A DNA stretch of 64,000 nucleotides from Pseudomonas lini (lineage in GTDB: Bacteria; Pseudomonadota; Gammaproteobacteria; Pseudomonadales; Pseudomonadaceae), in assembly GCF_001042905.1 (NCBI RefSeq), contig NZ_JYLB01000012.1:62001-126000 (forward strand), written 5' to 3'. The notes under the pieces were generated by a model. That model did no database searches, was not told the DNA's origin, and saw nothing but the letters and a program-made list of their open reading frames with translations. Positions 25,940 through 34,220 of this stretch are shown piece after piece (within the stretch, counting starts at the first letter, position 1; each line of letters starts with the position of its first letter). A program made the translations under genes and the position numbers.

Positions 25940-27151
25940 ATGCAGGTCAGCAAATCGAACAAGCTCGCCAACGTCTGCTACGACATTCGCGGCCCAGTGC
26001 TCAAGCACGCCAAACGCCTGGAAGAGGAAGGCCATCGCATCCTCAAGCTGAACATCGGCAACCCGGCGCCCTTTGGTTTCGAAGCGCCGGATGAAATCCT
26101 TCAGGACGTGATCCGCAACCTGCCGACCGCCCAAGGCTACAGCGACTCCAAGGGCCTGTTCAGCGCCCGCAAGGCCGTGATGCAGTACTACCAGCAAAAG
26201 CAGGTGGAAGGCGTCGGCATCGAAGACATCTACCTGGGCAACGGCGTTTCCGAGCTGATCGTGATGTCGATGCAGGCCCTGCTCAACAACGGCGACGAAG
26301 TACTGGTGCCCGCTCCCGACTATCCGCTATGGACGGCTGCAGTGAGCCTGTCGGGCGGCAATCCGGTGCATTACCTGTGCGACGAGCAGGCCAACTGGTG
26401 GCCGGACCTGGCCGACATCAAGGCCAAGATCACCCCGAACACCAAAGCGCTGGTGATCATCAACCCGAATAACCCGACCGGCGCGGTGTATTCGAAGGAA
26501 GTGCTGCTGGGCATGCTGGAACTGGCCCGTCAGCACAATCTGGTGGTGTTCTCCGACGAGATCTACGACAAGATCCTGTATGACGACGCCGTGCACATCT
26601 GCACCGCCTCACTGGCGCCGGACTTGCTGTGCCTGACCTTCAACGGCCTGTCCAAGTCCTATCGCGTGGCCGGCTTCCGTTCCGGCTGGATCGCCATTTC
26701 CGGTCCGAAACACCACGCCCAGAGCTACATCGAAGGCATCGACATGCTGGCCAACATGCGCCTGTGTGCCAACGTGCCGAGCCAGCACGCCATCCAGACC
26801 GCGTTGGGTGGCTATCAGAGCATCAACGATCTGGTGCTGCCACAAGGGCGTCTGCTGGAACAGCGCAATCGTACCTGGGAACTGCTGAACGACATTCCGG
26901 GCGTGAGCTGCGTCAAGCCGATGGGCGCGCTGTATGCGTTCCCGCGGATCGATCCGAAAGTCTGCCCGATCCACAACGACGAGAAATTCGTGCTCGACCT
27001 GCTGCTCTCGGAGAAGCTGCTGGTGGTACAAGGCACGGCCTTCAACTGGCCATGGCCGGACCACTTCCGTGTGGTCACCCTGCCACGACTCGACGACCTG
27101 GATCAGGCGATTGGCCGGATCGGCAACTTCCTCAAATCCTATCGCCAATAA
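25940..27151 (+). CDS. alaA: AlaA-type pyridoxal-phosphate aminotransferase
   Basis: A class I aminotransferase of 403 residues, the length of glutamate-pyruvate transaminase AlaA, which makes alanine from pyruvate. The PLP lysine is in FNGLSKSYRVAGFRSGW. NPNNPTGAVYSKEVL and VFSDEIYDKILYDD are the other cofactor-binding motifs. ATG 25940 (MQVSKSNKLANVCYDIRG) is chosen because family similarity begins there; the frame is open back to 25781 but that part looks like leader. It is divergent from msrB. Confidence 0.87.
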   Translation: MQVSKSNKLANVCYDIRGPVLKHAKRLEEEGHRILKLNIGNPAPFGFEAPDEILQDVIRNLPTAQGYSDSKGLFSARKAVMQYYQQKQVEGVGIEDIYLGNGVSELIVMSMQALLNNGDEVLVPAPDYPLWTAAVSLSGGNPVHYLCDEQANWWPDLADIKAKITPNTKALVIINPNNPTGAVYSKEVLLGMLELARQHNLVVFSDEIYDKILYDDAVHICTASLAPDLLCLTFNGLSKSYRVAGFRSGWIAISGPKHHAQSYIEGIDMLANMRLCANVPSQHAIQTALGGYQSINDLVLPQGRLLEQRNRTWELLNDIPGVSCVKPMGALYAFPRIDPKVCPIHNDEKFVLDLLLSEKLLVVQGTAFNWPWPDHFRVVTLPRLDDLDQAIGRIGNFLKSYRQ

Positions 27152-27468
27152 GTGGCCTGTCACCGTGCGACGCTGGTTAATGTCGCACGGTGATTAATTC
27201 AGCAACATATCTTTGCACCCTGCCCTGCATCGTTGTTTCAAGCGCTGACTGACGACACGTTTCATGCCCGCGCCTAACAACGGCGGGGGCCTGCGAGGCT
27301 AATTGGCTGACAACCGTTTCCCATGCCGACGTCGGAAACGCCCTTCAAGCCGCTAGACTGTTGCTGTAGGACACAGTTTGAAATAGTCACTCGGTTGAAT
27401 AGCCCGGTGCAGCACCTTATATACCCCGCAGTACGCTACATATTTAGCACGAGGAGATTTCTACAACC
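27152..27468. other. Intergenic region between alaA and htpX, with a hairpin
   Basis: 317 bases without a gene. A perfect 11-base inverted repeat, CACCGTGCGAC (27161-27171) and GTCGCACGGTG (27182-27192), lies 10 bases after alaA and probably ends its transcript, although there is no T-run. The rest must hold the htpX promoter. htpX is commonly heat-shock or envelope-stress controlled, but I cannot identify a convincing sigma-32 site here. Confidence 0.5.
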
Positions 27469-28356
27469 ATGATGCGCATTTTGCTGTTTTTGGCCACTAA
27501 CCTGGCGGTCGTGCTGATTGCCAGCATCACCCTGAGCCTTTTCGGCTTCAACGGGTTCATGGCGGCCAACGGGGTTGATCTCAACCTCAATCAGCTGCTG
27601 ATTTTCTGTGCGGTCTTTGGTTTCGCCGGTTCCCTGTTCTCGCTGTTCATCTCCAAGTGGATGGCGAAAATGAGTACCAGCACCCAGATCATCAGCCAGC
27701 CGCGCACCCGGCACGAGCAATGGCTGCTGCAAACTGTCGAGCAATTGTCCCGCGAAGCCGGGATCAAGATGCCCGAAGTCGGGATTTTCCCGGCCTATGA
27801 AGCCAACGCCTTTGCCACCGGCTGGAACAAGAACGACGCACTGGTCGCGGTCAGCCAGGGCTTGCTCGAGCGTTTCTCGCCGGATGAAGTGAAAGCCGTT
27901 CTGGCCCACGAAATCGGCCACGTGGCCAATGGCGACATGGTTACCCTGGCGTTGATCCAGGGCGTGGTGAACACCTTCGTGATGTTCTTCGCCCGGATCA
28001 TCGGCAACTTTGTCGACAAGGTGATCTTCAAGAACGAAGAAGGCCAGGGCATTGCCTACTACGTGGCGACCATCTTCGCCGAACTGGTCCTGGGTATTCT
28101 GGCCAGCGCCATCGTCATGTGGTTCTCGCGCAAACGTGAGTTCCGTGCGGACGAAGCCGGTGCACGCCTGGCCGGTACCAGTGCAATGATCGGTGCCCTG
28201 CAGCGTCTGCGTGCAGAACAAGGGCTGCCGGTGCACATGCCGGACACGCTGAATGCCTTCGGCATCAACGGTGGTCTCAAACAAGGGTTCGCCCGCATGT
28301 TCATGAGCCACCCACCGCTGGAAGAGCGTATTGACGCATTGCGTCGTCGGGGCTGA
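27469..28356 (+). CDS. htpX: Membrane metalloprotease HtpX
   Basis: A 295-residue inner-membrane zinc protease of quality control. The zinc motif is HEIGHVANGD near residue 145, with the third ligand region in REFRADEAGARLAGT. Membrane helices are at about 4-24 (ILLFLATNLAVVLIASITL), 35-57, and two after the zinc motif (LIQGVVNTFVMFFARIIG, TIFAELVLGILASAIVMWF). The length matches the family. It ends 21 bases before a strong terminator. Confidence 0.94.
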   Translation: MMRILLFLATNLAVVLIASITLSLFGFNGFMAANGVDLNLNQLLIFCAVFGFAGSLFSLFISKWMAKMSTSTQIISQPRTRHEQWLLQTVEQLSREAGIKMPEVGIFPAYEANAFATGWNKNDALVAVSQGLLERFSPDEVKAVLAHEIGHVANGDMVTLALIQGVVNTFVMFFARIIGNFVDKVIFKNEEGQGIAYYVATIFAELVLGILASAIVMWFSRKREFRADEAGARLAGTSAMIGALQRLRAEQGLPVHMPDTLNAFGINGGLKQGFARMFMSHPPLEERIDALRRRG

Positions 28357-28376
28357 CAGGCTCTGCACTAAAAGAA

Positions 28377-28398
28377 AAGGCCCGCAATGCGGGCCTTT
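28377..28398 (+). terminator. Rho-independent terminator after htpX
   Basis: Stem GGCCCGCA / TGCGGGCC with flanking A-run and a seven-base T-run. Confidence 0.9.
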
Positions 28399-28436
28399 TT
28401 TTGTCTGTTTGATCAGTGCGGTGCTCTTCAGGCCCT

Positions 28437-28528
28437 CTTCGCGGGCAAGCCTCGCTCCTACAGGTTTTGTGTCGTTCACATATTCGGCGAATTACACAAA
28501 ACCTGTGGGAGCGGGCTTGCCCGCGAAG
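28437..28528. repeat. REP-like paired palindrome
   Basis: Arms of about 35 bases (28437-28472 and 28494-28528), built on CTTCGCGGGCAAGC and its complement. A few mismatches occur: one arm has CTCGCTCCTAC, the other is the complement of CCCGCTCCCAC, so two subtypes are paired. It lies between htpX and tpm, which are convergent. Confidence 0.85.
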
Positions 28529-28550
28529 ATGCCAGCAAACTCAACACACC

Positions 28551-29207
28551 TTAATGGCTGGAAACCCGATAAACCCGCTCTTCAAGCCGCGTCACACCAG
28601 CCTCAAGAAACTTCCAGCTCTCGCCCAGGACGTCCTGGTCTTCCAGAATCTTCAGCGCCCACACATCGCCGAACAACCGCTGCACTTCATCATCCAGCAC
28701 CGCAAACGGCGGCCCGGCCATTTGCGCCTGGTCGTAATCCAGCGTAATCAAAAGCCCTAAAGAATCCTTCGGTAGAATCCGAATCAGATGGGCCGCGTAT
28801 TGCTCACGCATCGCCGGCGGCAGGGCAATCAACGCCGCGCGGTCGTACAGCCCGCTGCAATCGGCGACATCGCCTGCCGTCAGCTCAAAGAAATCGCCAC
28901 ACCACAACTCGATTGAACCGGCACGGTAGACCTTGAACGGCCCCTGTTCACTGACGTCCGGGTCAAATTGATGCTCACTGAAAAAATCCTCCACGGCCTT
29001 TTCCGACAGCTCAATCCCCAAGACCTCATGACCTTGGTGCGCCAGCCACAACAGATCCAGACTTTTCCCACACAACGGCACCAGCACGCGAGTGCCCTCT
29101 TCCAGGCCCAACGCTGGCCAAAACCGTTGCAGATGAGGATTCACTTCCGGCAGATGAAAGCCGATCTGATTCGACGCCCATCGTTTATGCCAAAACTCCG
29201 GCTGCAT
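28551..29207 (-). CDS. tpm: Thiopurine S-methyltransferase
   Basis: A SAM-dependent methyltransferase of 218 residues. The bacterial family methylates thiopurines and oxidised selenium or tellurium species. The N-terminus MQPEFWHKRWASNQIGFH is the family signature. The SAM site is VLVPLCGKSLDLLWLAHQG, followed by VLGIELSEKAV, and YDRAALIALPPAMREQY is typical. It is divergent from the dioxygenase gene across about 100 AT-rich bases. Confidence 0.92.
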   Translation of the reverse strand: MQPEFWHKRWASNQIGFHLPEVNPHLQRFWPALGLEEGTRVLVPLCGKSLDLLWLAHQGHEVLGIELSEKAVEDFFSEHQFDPDVSEQGPFKVYRAGSIELWCGDFFELTAGDVADCSGLYDRAALIALPPAMREQYAAHLIRILPKDSLGLLITLDYDQAQMAGPPFAVLDDEVQRLFGDVWALKILEDQDVLGESWKFLEAGVTRLEERVYRVSSH

Positions 29208-29310
29208 AATTAACCCCGAAAAATTCGATCAAAAGACCCTAAAACTTATATTAGATTTAGATCAATGATCTGACTGAAGATGGTGCCATCTTACTCTCAG
29301 GAGCTCATTC

Positions 29311-30078
29311 ATGTTCCCCAGCCTGTATATCTCTCATGGCTCCCCGATGCTAGCCCTGGAACCGGGCGCCAGCGGGCCGGCTCTTGCGCGCCTGGCCGCC
29401 GCATTGCCGAAACCCAAGGCCATCGTGATAGTTTCCGCGCATTGGGAAAGCAGCGAGCTGCTAGTCAGCGGCAACCCTCAGCCTGAAACCTGGCACGACT
29501 TCGGCGGCTTTCCGCAGGCCTTGTTCGAGGTGCAATACCCGGCCCCCGGCAATCCGCAACTGGCGGCGGAGGTGGTCGAGCTGCTGAAAGCCGATGGCCT
29601 GCCGGCGCGCATAAACAGCCAGCGACCGTTCGACCATGGCGTTTGGGTACCCTTGTCGTTGATGTATCCGCAAGCTGATATCCCGGTGGTGCAGGTCTCG
29701 CTGCCCACCCGTGGCGGTCCTGCCCTGCAAACCCGCGTGGGCCATGCCTTGGCCAGTCTGCGCGAGCACGGTGTGCTGTTGATCGGCTCCGGCAGCATCA
29801 CCCACAACCTGCGCGAACTGGACTGGCACGCCGGCCCGGAAAGCGTCGAACCCTGGGCCAAGGTGTTCCGCGACTGGGTGATCGAGAAACTCGAAGCGAA
29901 CGACGAAGCCGCATTGCACGACTATCGCCAGCAAGCTCCAAATGCTGCGCGTAACCATCCGAGTGACGAGCATCTGCTGCCGCTGTACTTTGCCCGCGCG
30001 GCCGGGGGTGAGTTCAGCATTGCGCACCAGGGGTTCACCATGGGGGCGCTGGGGATGGACATTTATCGCTTTGGCTGA
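29311..30078 (+). CDS. LigB/DODA-type class III extradiol dioxygenase
   Basis: A 255-residue protein of the YgiD/DODA family, which uses Zn or Fe to open dihydroxylated aromatic rings. Metal-ligand histidines are in LYISHGSPMLALEPG, SAHWESSELLVSG, PFDHGVWVPLSLMY and GSGSITHNLRELDWH. The substrate cannot be read from sequence, as the genes around it do not form a catabolic operon. ATG 29311 is preceded by AGGAG at about seven bases. Confidence 0.87.
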   Translation: MFPSLYISHGSPMLALEPGASGPALARLAAALPKPKAIVIVSAHWESSELLVSGNPQPETWHDFGGFPQALFEVQYPAPGNPQLAAEVVELLKADGLPARINSQRPFDHGVWVPLSLMYPQADIPVVQVSLPTRGGPALQTRVGHALASLREHGVLLIGSGSITHNLRELDWHAGPESVEPWAKVFRDWVIEKLEANDEAALHDYRQQAPNAARNHPSDEHLLPLYFARAAGGEFSIAHQGFTMGALGMDIYRFG

Positions 30079-30097
30079 CAGGTAGACCGAATTGCCC

Positions 30098-30194
30098 CCT
30101 TCGCGAGCAAGCCCGCTCCCACACTGGATCTGCGTCGTACATGAATTCTGAATTCACTGAAGATCAAGTGTGGGAGCGGGCTTGCTCGCGAAGG
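30098..30194. repeat. REP-like paired palindrome
   Basis: Perfect 27-base arms (30098-30124 and 30168-30194) with core GCGAGCAAGCCCGCTCCCAC and its complement, between the dioxygenase and helicase genes, both of which end here. Confidence 0.88.
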
Positions 30195-30231
30195 AGGCGA
30201 CTCCGCTCAAAAGCCGGGCAGAAACAGCAGA

Positions 30232-30266
30232 CAAAAAAAATCCCCGAACCAGTCGGGGATTTTTTA
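30232..30266. terminator. Bidirectional rho-independent terminator
   Basis: Stem AATCCCCGA / TCGGGGATT flanked by an A-run on one side and a T-run on the other. It lies between convergent genes and can serve both, especially the helicase gene 28 bases away. Confidence 0.88.
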
Positions 30267-30293
30267 TGTTCGATCAATCAGCTCGAGAGCGGA

Positions 30294-31967
30294 TCAATCT
30301 TCGCGATAGCGACGCAGCTTCAACTGCTTACCGGCAACGCGAGTGTCCTTCAGCTTGGTCAGGAGTTTCTCCAGACCATCTTCCGGCAGCTCGACGAGGC
30401 TGAAGCTGTCACGCACCTGGATGCGACCGATGGCTTCACGGGCCAAACCGCCTTCATTCAGGATAGCGCCCAGCAGGTTCTTGGCAGCGATACCATCACG
30501 CGCACCCAGCGCGGTACGGCAACGAGCACGACCTTCAGCCAATGGAACCGGAGCACGACGCTCACGATCACCACGGTCCGGACGATCACCGGTACGCTCT
30601 GGACGATCGCCACGCGGTGCGTTGTTCGGCACCAGTGGACGTTCTTTCTCGATTGCGGCCAGGGTCAGCGCCTGAGCGTTGGTTGCCTTGCGCAGCAGAG
30701 CAGCGGCCAGTGCACGCGGGGTGCAACCGATGTCGGCGGTCAGGCGATCCAGCAGATCACCGTGAGTCGATTCGGCATCAGCGACCAGCGGCGACAGGCT
30801 GTTGGTCAGCTTCTTGATGCGGGCATCAAGAACGGCCTGAGCATCCGGCAGACGAACTTCGGCAACCTTCTGACCGGTTACACGCTCGATCACTTGCAGC
30901 ATGCGGCGCTCACGAGGAGTCACCAGCAGCAGCGCACGACCTTCGCGACCGGCACGGCCGGTACGGCCGATACGGTGAACGTAGGATTCCGGGTCGTACG
31001 GCATATCAACGTTGAACACGTGAGTGATACGCGGAACGTCCAGACCACGAGCGGCAACGTCGGTCGCCACAACGATGTCCAGACGGCCATCCTTGAGGGA
31101 TTCGATCACGCGCTCACGCTGGTTCTGAGCAATGTCACCGTTCAGCGCAGCGGCTTTGTAGCCTTTGGCTTCCAGGGCACTGGCCAGGTCCAGGGTCGCT
31201 TGCTTGGTGCGCACGAACATGATCAGGGCGTCGAAATCTTCCACTTCCAGCAGGCTCAATACAGCCGAGGTCTTCTGGTCAGCGTGAACCAACAGGTGAG
31301 CCTGTTCGATCGCGGTAACAGTCTGAGTCTTGGTCTGGATCTTCACGTGTTGCGGATCGCGCAGATGGCGTTCGGCAATGGCACGGATCGACTGCGGCAG
31401 GGTGGCCGAGAACAATACGGTCTGACGGGTTGCTGGCAGGGCCTTGAAGATGACTTCGAGGTCGTCCATGAAACCCAGTTTGAGCATTTCATCCGCTTCG
31501 TCGAGAACCAGGTGGTTCACGGTAGCCAGAACTTTTTCGTCGCGACGCAGGTGGTCGCACAGACGGCCCGGCGTGGCGACAACGATCTGTGCGCCATTAC
31601 GGATTGCTTTCAGTTGTGGGCCCATAGGCGCGCCGCCGTAAACGGCCACAACGGTAACGCCCGGCATTTGCTTGGCGTAGGTTTCGAAAGCGGTTGCTAC
31701 TTGCAGCGCCAACTCACGGGTTGGCGCCAGGATCAGGGCTTGCGGCTCGCGCTTTGCAGGATCGATGCGGTGCAGGATCGGCAGGGCGAACGCGGCGGTT
31801 TTACCGGTACCGGTTTGCGCCTGACCAATCATGTCGTGACCGGCCATGATGATCGGGATCGATTGCTGCTGAATAGCCGAAGGTTCTTCGTAGCCGGTCG
31901 CAATGACGGCTGCAAGAATATTCGGATTAAGATTAAAAGCGGCGAAGCCGCCGGTTTCCTGGGTCAT
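30294..31967 (-). CDS. deaD: DEAD-box ATP-dependent RNA helicase (DeaD/CsdA-type)
   Basis: A 557-residue RNA helicase. Motifs in order: Walker A AQTGTGKTAAFALP, VLAPTRELALQVA, LDEADEMLKLGF, LFSATLPQSIRAIA, VATDVAARGLDVPRITHV and HRIGRTGRAGREGRAL. The last about 75 residues (FSLVELPEDGLEKLLTKLKD) form a DbpA/CsdA-type RNA-binding domain. Proteins of this type assist ribosome assembly and mRNA decay at low temperature. ATG 31967 (MTQETGGFAAF) is used. Upstream lies a gap long enough for a structured leader, as known for csdA in other bacteria. Confidence 0.9.
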   Translation of the reverse strand: MTQETGGFAAFNLNPNILAAVIATGYEEPSAIQQQSIPIIMAGHDMIGQAQTGTGKTAAFALPILHRIDPAKREPQALILAPTRELALQVATAFETYAKQMPGVTVVAVYGGAPMGPQLKAIRNGAQIVVATPGRLCDHLRRDEKVLATVNHLVLDEADEMLKLGFMDDLEVIFKALPATRQTVLFSATLPQSIRAIAERHLRDPQHVKIQTKTQTVTAIEQAHLLVHADQKTSAVLSLLEVEDFDALIMFVRTKQATLDLASALEAKGYKAAALNGDIAQNQRERVIESLKDGRLDIVVATDVAARGLDVPRITHVFNVDMPYDPESYVHRIGRTGRAGREGRALLLVTPRERRMLQVIERVTGQKVAEVRLPDAQAVLDARIKKLTNSLSPLVADAESTHGDLLDRLTADIGCTPRALAAALLRKATNAQALTLAAIEKERPLVPNNAPRGDRPERTGDRPDRGDRERRAPVPLAEGRARCRTALGARDGIAAKNLLGAILNEGGLAREAIGRIQVRDSFSLVELPEDGLEKLLTKLKDTRVAGKQLKLRRYRED

Positions 31968-32399
31968 GGGTCTGCCTCTAAGTGCATCCGCAAAGACCCA
32001 TGCTCCAAAGCTGCGCATGCCGTGTAAGACTCAAGAGTCGCCCTGGCTGCTTTGTCGGCGGGGATTTGCGAAAACGAATGAATGAAAAAGATTCGTCAAG
32101 GAAGAGTCCGCTGTGCGGACGTGCAGCCGAAGCTGGCTTCGGGGAATTGCGCTACCTAAACGCGGCCCGGTTAAAGGCCGGCGCGCACTATACCGGAATT
32201 AGCCTGAAAAGGGAGCTTTTTTTATCGGAAAAAACCGGCGTACGCCGTTGTGTCACGGGCTTTGCGGATAATTGTGCGACGGTCTATTTTGCAAAGGCCC
32301 GGCCCTGCTGACGATGGCGCTAAAACGGTTCACTCTTGTGACACAGACCTTCGGTCTCACATATCCCTTCCCGCCCCTTCCCACCCGAGGAAATGTCCC
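31968..32399. promoter_or_regulatory. Divergent intergenic region with probable long deaD leader
   Basis: 432 bases without a gene. On the minus strand a TATAGT (-10-like, complement of 32187-32192) would give a deaD leader of about 210 nucleotides. Within it are a hairpin GTCCGC/GCGGAC (32106-32120) and a second short GAAGC/GCTTC hairpin. The -35 box is not clear. A GAGGAAATGTCCC ribosome site marks the plus-strand crotonase start. Cold-responsive control is an analogy with csdA, not seen. Confidence 0.45.
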
Positions 32400-33191
32400 A
32401 TGAATCAGCCCAGCACCAGTCGTGTAACCCGTGAACGACACGGCCATGTCCTGATGATCGGCCTGGATCGGGCGGCCAAACGCAATGCATTCGACCTCGA
32501 CCTGCTCAACGAACTCAGTCTTGCCTATGGCGAGTTCGAGGCTGACAGCGAAGCGCGGGTCGCGGTGGTGTTCGGTCATGGTGAGCATTTCACTGCCGGG
32601 CTCGATCTGGTCAGCGCCGGCGCAGCCCTGGCCGAAGGCTGGCAGGCACCGCCCGGAGGCTGCGACCCATGGGGTGTGCTCGCAGGCCCGCGGGTCAGCA
32701 AACCAGTGATTGTCGCGGCTCAAGGCTACTGCCTGACCGTTGGCATCGAGTTGATGCTGGCTGCCGACATCAACCTGTGTGCCAGCAATACCCGTTTTGC
32801 CCAGAAGGAAGTGCAGCGCGGGATCTTCCCGTTCGGCGGCGCCACTTTGCGCCTGCATCAGGTCGCCGGTTGGGGCAATGCCATGCGCTGGTTGCTTACC
32901 GGGGATGAATTCGACGCTCATGACGCCTTGCATCTGGGGTTGGTGCAGGAAGTCATGGCCAGCGAGGACTTGTTGCCGCGGGCCATTGAATTGGCGGAGC
33001 GGATTGCCCGGCAGGCGCCGCTTGGGGTTCAGGCAACGCTGATGTCTGCCCGGCAGGCGCGCTATGAGGGTGAAATGGCGGCAGCTCAGGCTTTGCCGGC
33101 GCTGGTGAAGACATTGCTCAATAGCGAAGATGCCAAGGAAGGTGTTCGGTCGATGATCGAGAAACGGCCGGGCATCTTTAAAGGGGTTTGA
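32400..33191 (+). CDS. Crotonase / enoyl-CoA hydratase family protein
   Basis: A 263-residue crotonase-fold protein. The oxyanion-hole segments are HGEHFTAGLDLVSAG and VIVAAQGYCLTVGIELMLAA. In the second, the usual GG pair and the acidic catalytic residue are partly altered (GIELMLAAD retains Glu). The C-terminal MIEKRPGIFKG tail is common in Pseudomonas members. The likely role is hydration or isomerisation of an acyl-CoA; the substrate is not known. ATG 32400 is used. Confidence 0.83.
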   Translation: MNQPSTSRVTRERHGHVLMIGLDRAAKRNAFDLDLLNELSLAYGEFEADSEARVAVVFGHGEHFTAGLDLVSAGAALAEGWQAPPGGCDPWGVLAGPRVSKPVIVAAQGYCLTVGIELMLAADINLCASNTRFAQKEVQRGIFPFGGATLRLHQVAGWGNAMRWLLTGDEFDAHDALHLGLVQEVMASEDLLPRAIELAERIARQAPLGVQATLMSARQARYEGEMAAAQALPALVKTLLNSEDAKEGVRSMIEKRPGIFKGV

Positions 33192-33216
33192 GGGATGTAT
33201 TGGCTGTGCGGCCCTC

Positions 33217-33282
33217 TTCGCGAGCAAGCCCGCTCCCACATTAGAACGCGATCCAATGTGGGAGCGGGCTTGCTCGCGAAGG
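33217..33282. repeat. REP-like paired palindrome
   Basis: Perfect 27-base arms (33217-33243 and 33256-33282), with a short 12-base loop, of the same subtype as the copy at 30.1 kb (CTTCGCGAGCAAGCCCGCTC). It sits between the 3' ends of two convergent genes. Confidence 0.88.
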
Positions 33283-33301
33283 GGCCCGAACAGACAACGA
33301 C

Positions 33302-34057
33302 TTATGTCGCCGGCCGAATCGCCTTGATCAACGACTGCAACGAATACCCCAATCGCGGTGCCAGGCCTTCAGCGCGAGCGATCAGCCCATCCAGATCCAG
33401 TTCCTGATCCAGCTCAGATGGCACGATCAGAATCACGTTGCCCTCCTTCACTGGCAATTCCCAGTAATGCCGGTGATAGAGACCGCGCAACAACGCCGCC
33501 CCCAACGGACGACCATCGTCGGTGGCCCACTGGTTGATCACCAGCCAGCCCCCCGGATTCAACCGTTTCTGACAGTTTTCCAGAAAACCCCAGGCCAGAT
33601 GCCCGACACCCGGCCCGACATCGGTATAGAGGTCGACGAAAATCAGATCGGCCGGTTCAGCCGTTTCGAGTAGCTCCAAGGCATCGCCGACGCGGATGTA
33701 CAGCCGTGGATCGTCATCCAGCCCGAGGTATTCGATGGCCAGACGCGGCACATCGGGGCGAAGCTCGATGGCTTCGACATCTTCCAAAGGCAGGAACTTG
33801 AGACAGGCTTGAGTCAGAGTGCCGGCGCCAAGACCGAGGAACAGCGCGCTTTCCGGCTGTTCGTGGCACAGCGCGCCAATCAGCATCGCCCGGGTGTAAT
33901 CGTACTCGAGCCAGCTCGGGTCAGCGGTGAACACGCAGCTCTGTTCGATGGCATCACCGAACTCCAGAAAACGGTAATCAGCCACTTCCAGCACGCGAAT
34001 CACGCCGAACTCATCCTGTACCTCGGCGAGCAGATGCTCGACGCGCTCCTCAGTCAT
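33302..34057 (-). CDS. Spermidine synthase-like methyltransferase-fold protein
   Basis: A 251-residue Rossmann-fold protein of the spermidine-synthase-like group. The nucleotide-binding region is SALFLGLGAGTLTQACLKFL followed by VEAIELRPDVPRLA; ADLIFVDLYTDVGPG near residue 130 matches the family's catalytic loop. It lacks a partner SAM decarboxylase gene, so polyamine synthesis is not established. The start ATG 34057 has CAGGAGACG just upstream. Confidence 0.77.
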   Translation of the reverse strand: MTEERVEHLLAEVQDEFGVIRVLEVADYRFLEFGDAIEQSCVFTADPSWLEYDYTRAMLIGALCHEQPESALFLGLGAGTLTQACLKFLPLEDVEAIELRPDVPRLAIEYLGLDDDPRLYIRVGDALELLETAEPADLIFVDLYTDVGPGVGHLAWGFLENCQKRLNPGGWLVINQWATDDGRPLGAALLRGLYHRHYWELPVKEGNVILIVPSELDQELDLDGLIARAEGLAPRLGYSLQSLIKAIRPAT

Positions 34058-34220
34058 CTCGTCTCCTGATGTCACCGGGCCTGCAATGTAATAAATAGCA
34101 GCGCAATAAGACCGCGTGGGTGGTGCGGCAAAGGCGCGATTGTCCGCGAAGCGACGGGAACAGGTCACGCACTAATTGCTGATAACATAACCGTCCGAGC
34201 GTAAAACACTAGAGACTGCA

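Noticed and set aside
25219..28528. Repeats considered as a CRISPR array
   Set aside because: The repeats occur as isolated inverted pairs, not as direct repeats with spacers, and there are no cas genes.
30141..32027. A 628-codon open frame on the plus strand across the helicase gene
   Set aside because: It is antisense to deaD, whose helicase motifs are unmistakable. The composition (Thr, Gln, Arg and His rich) is typical of a shadow frame in GC-rich DNA.
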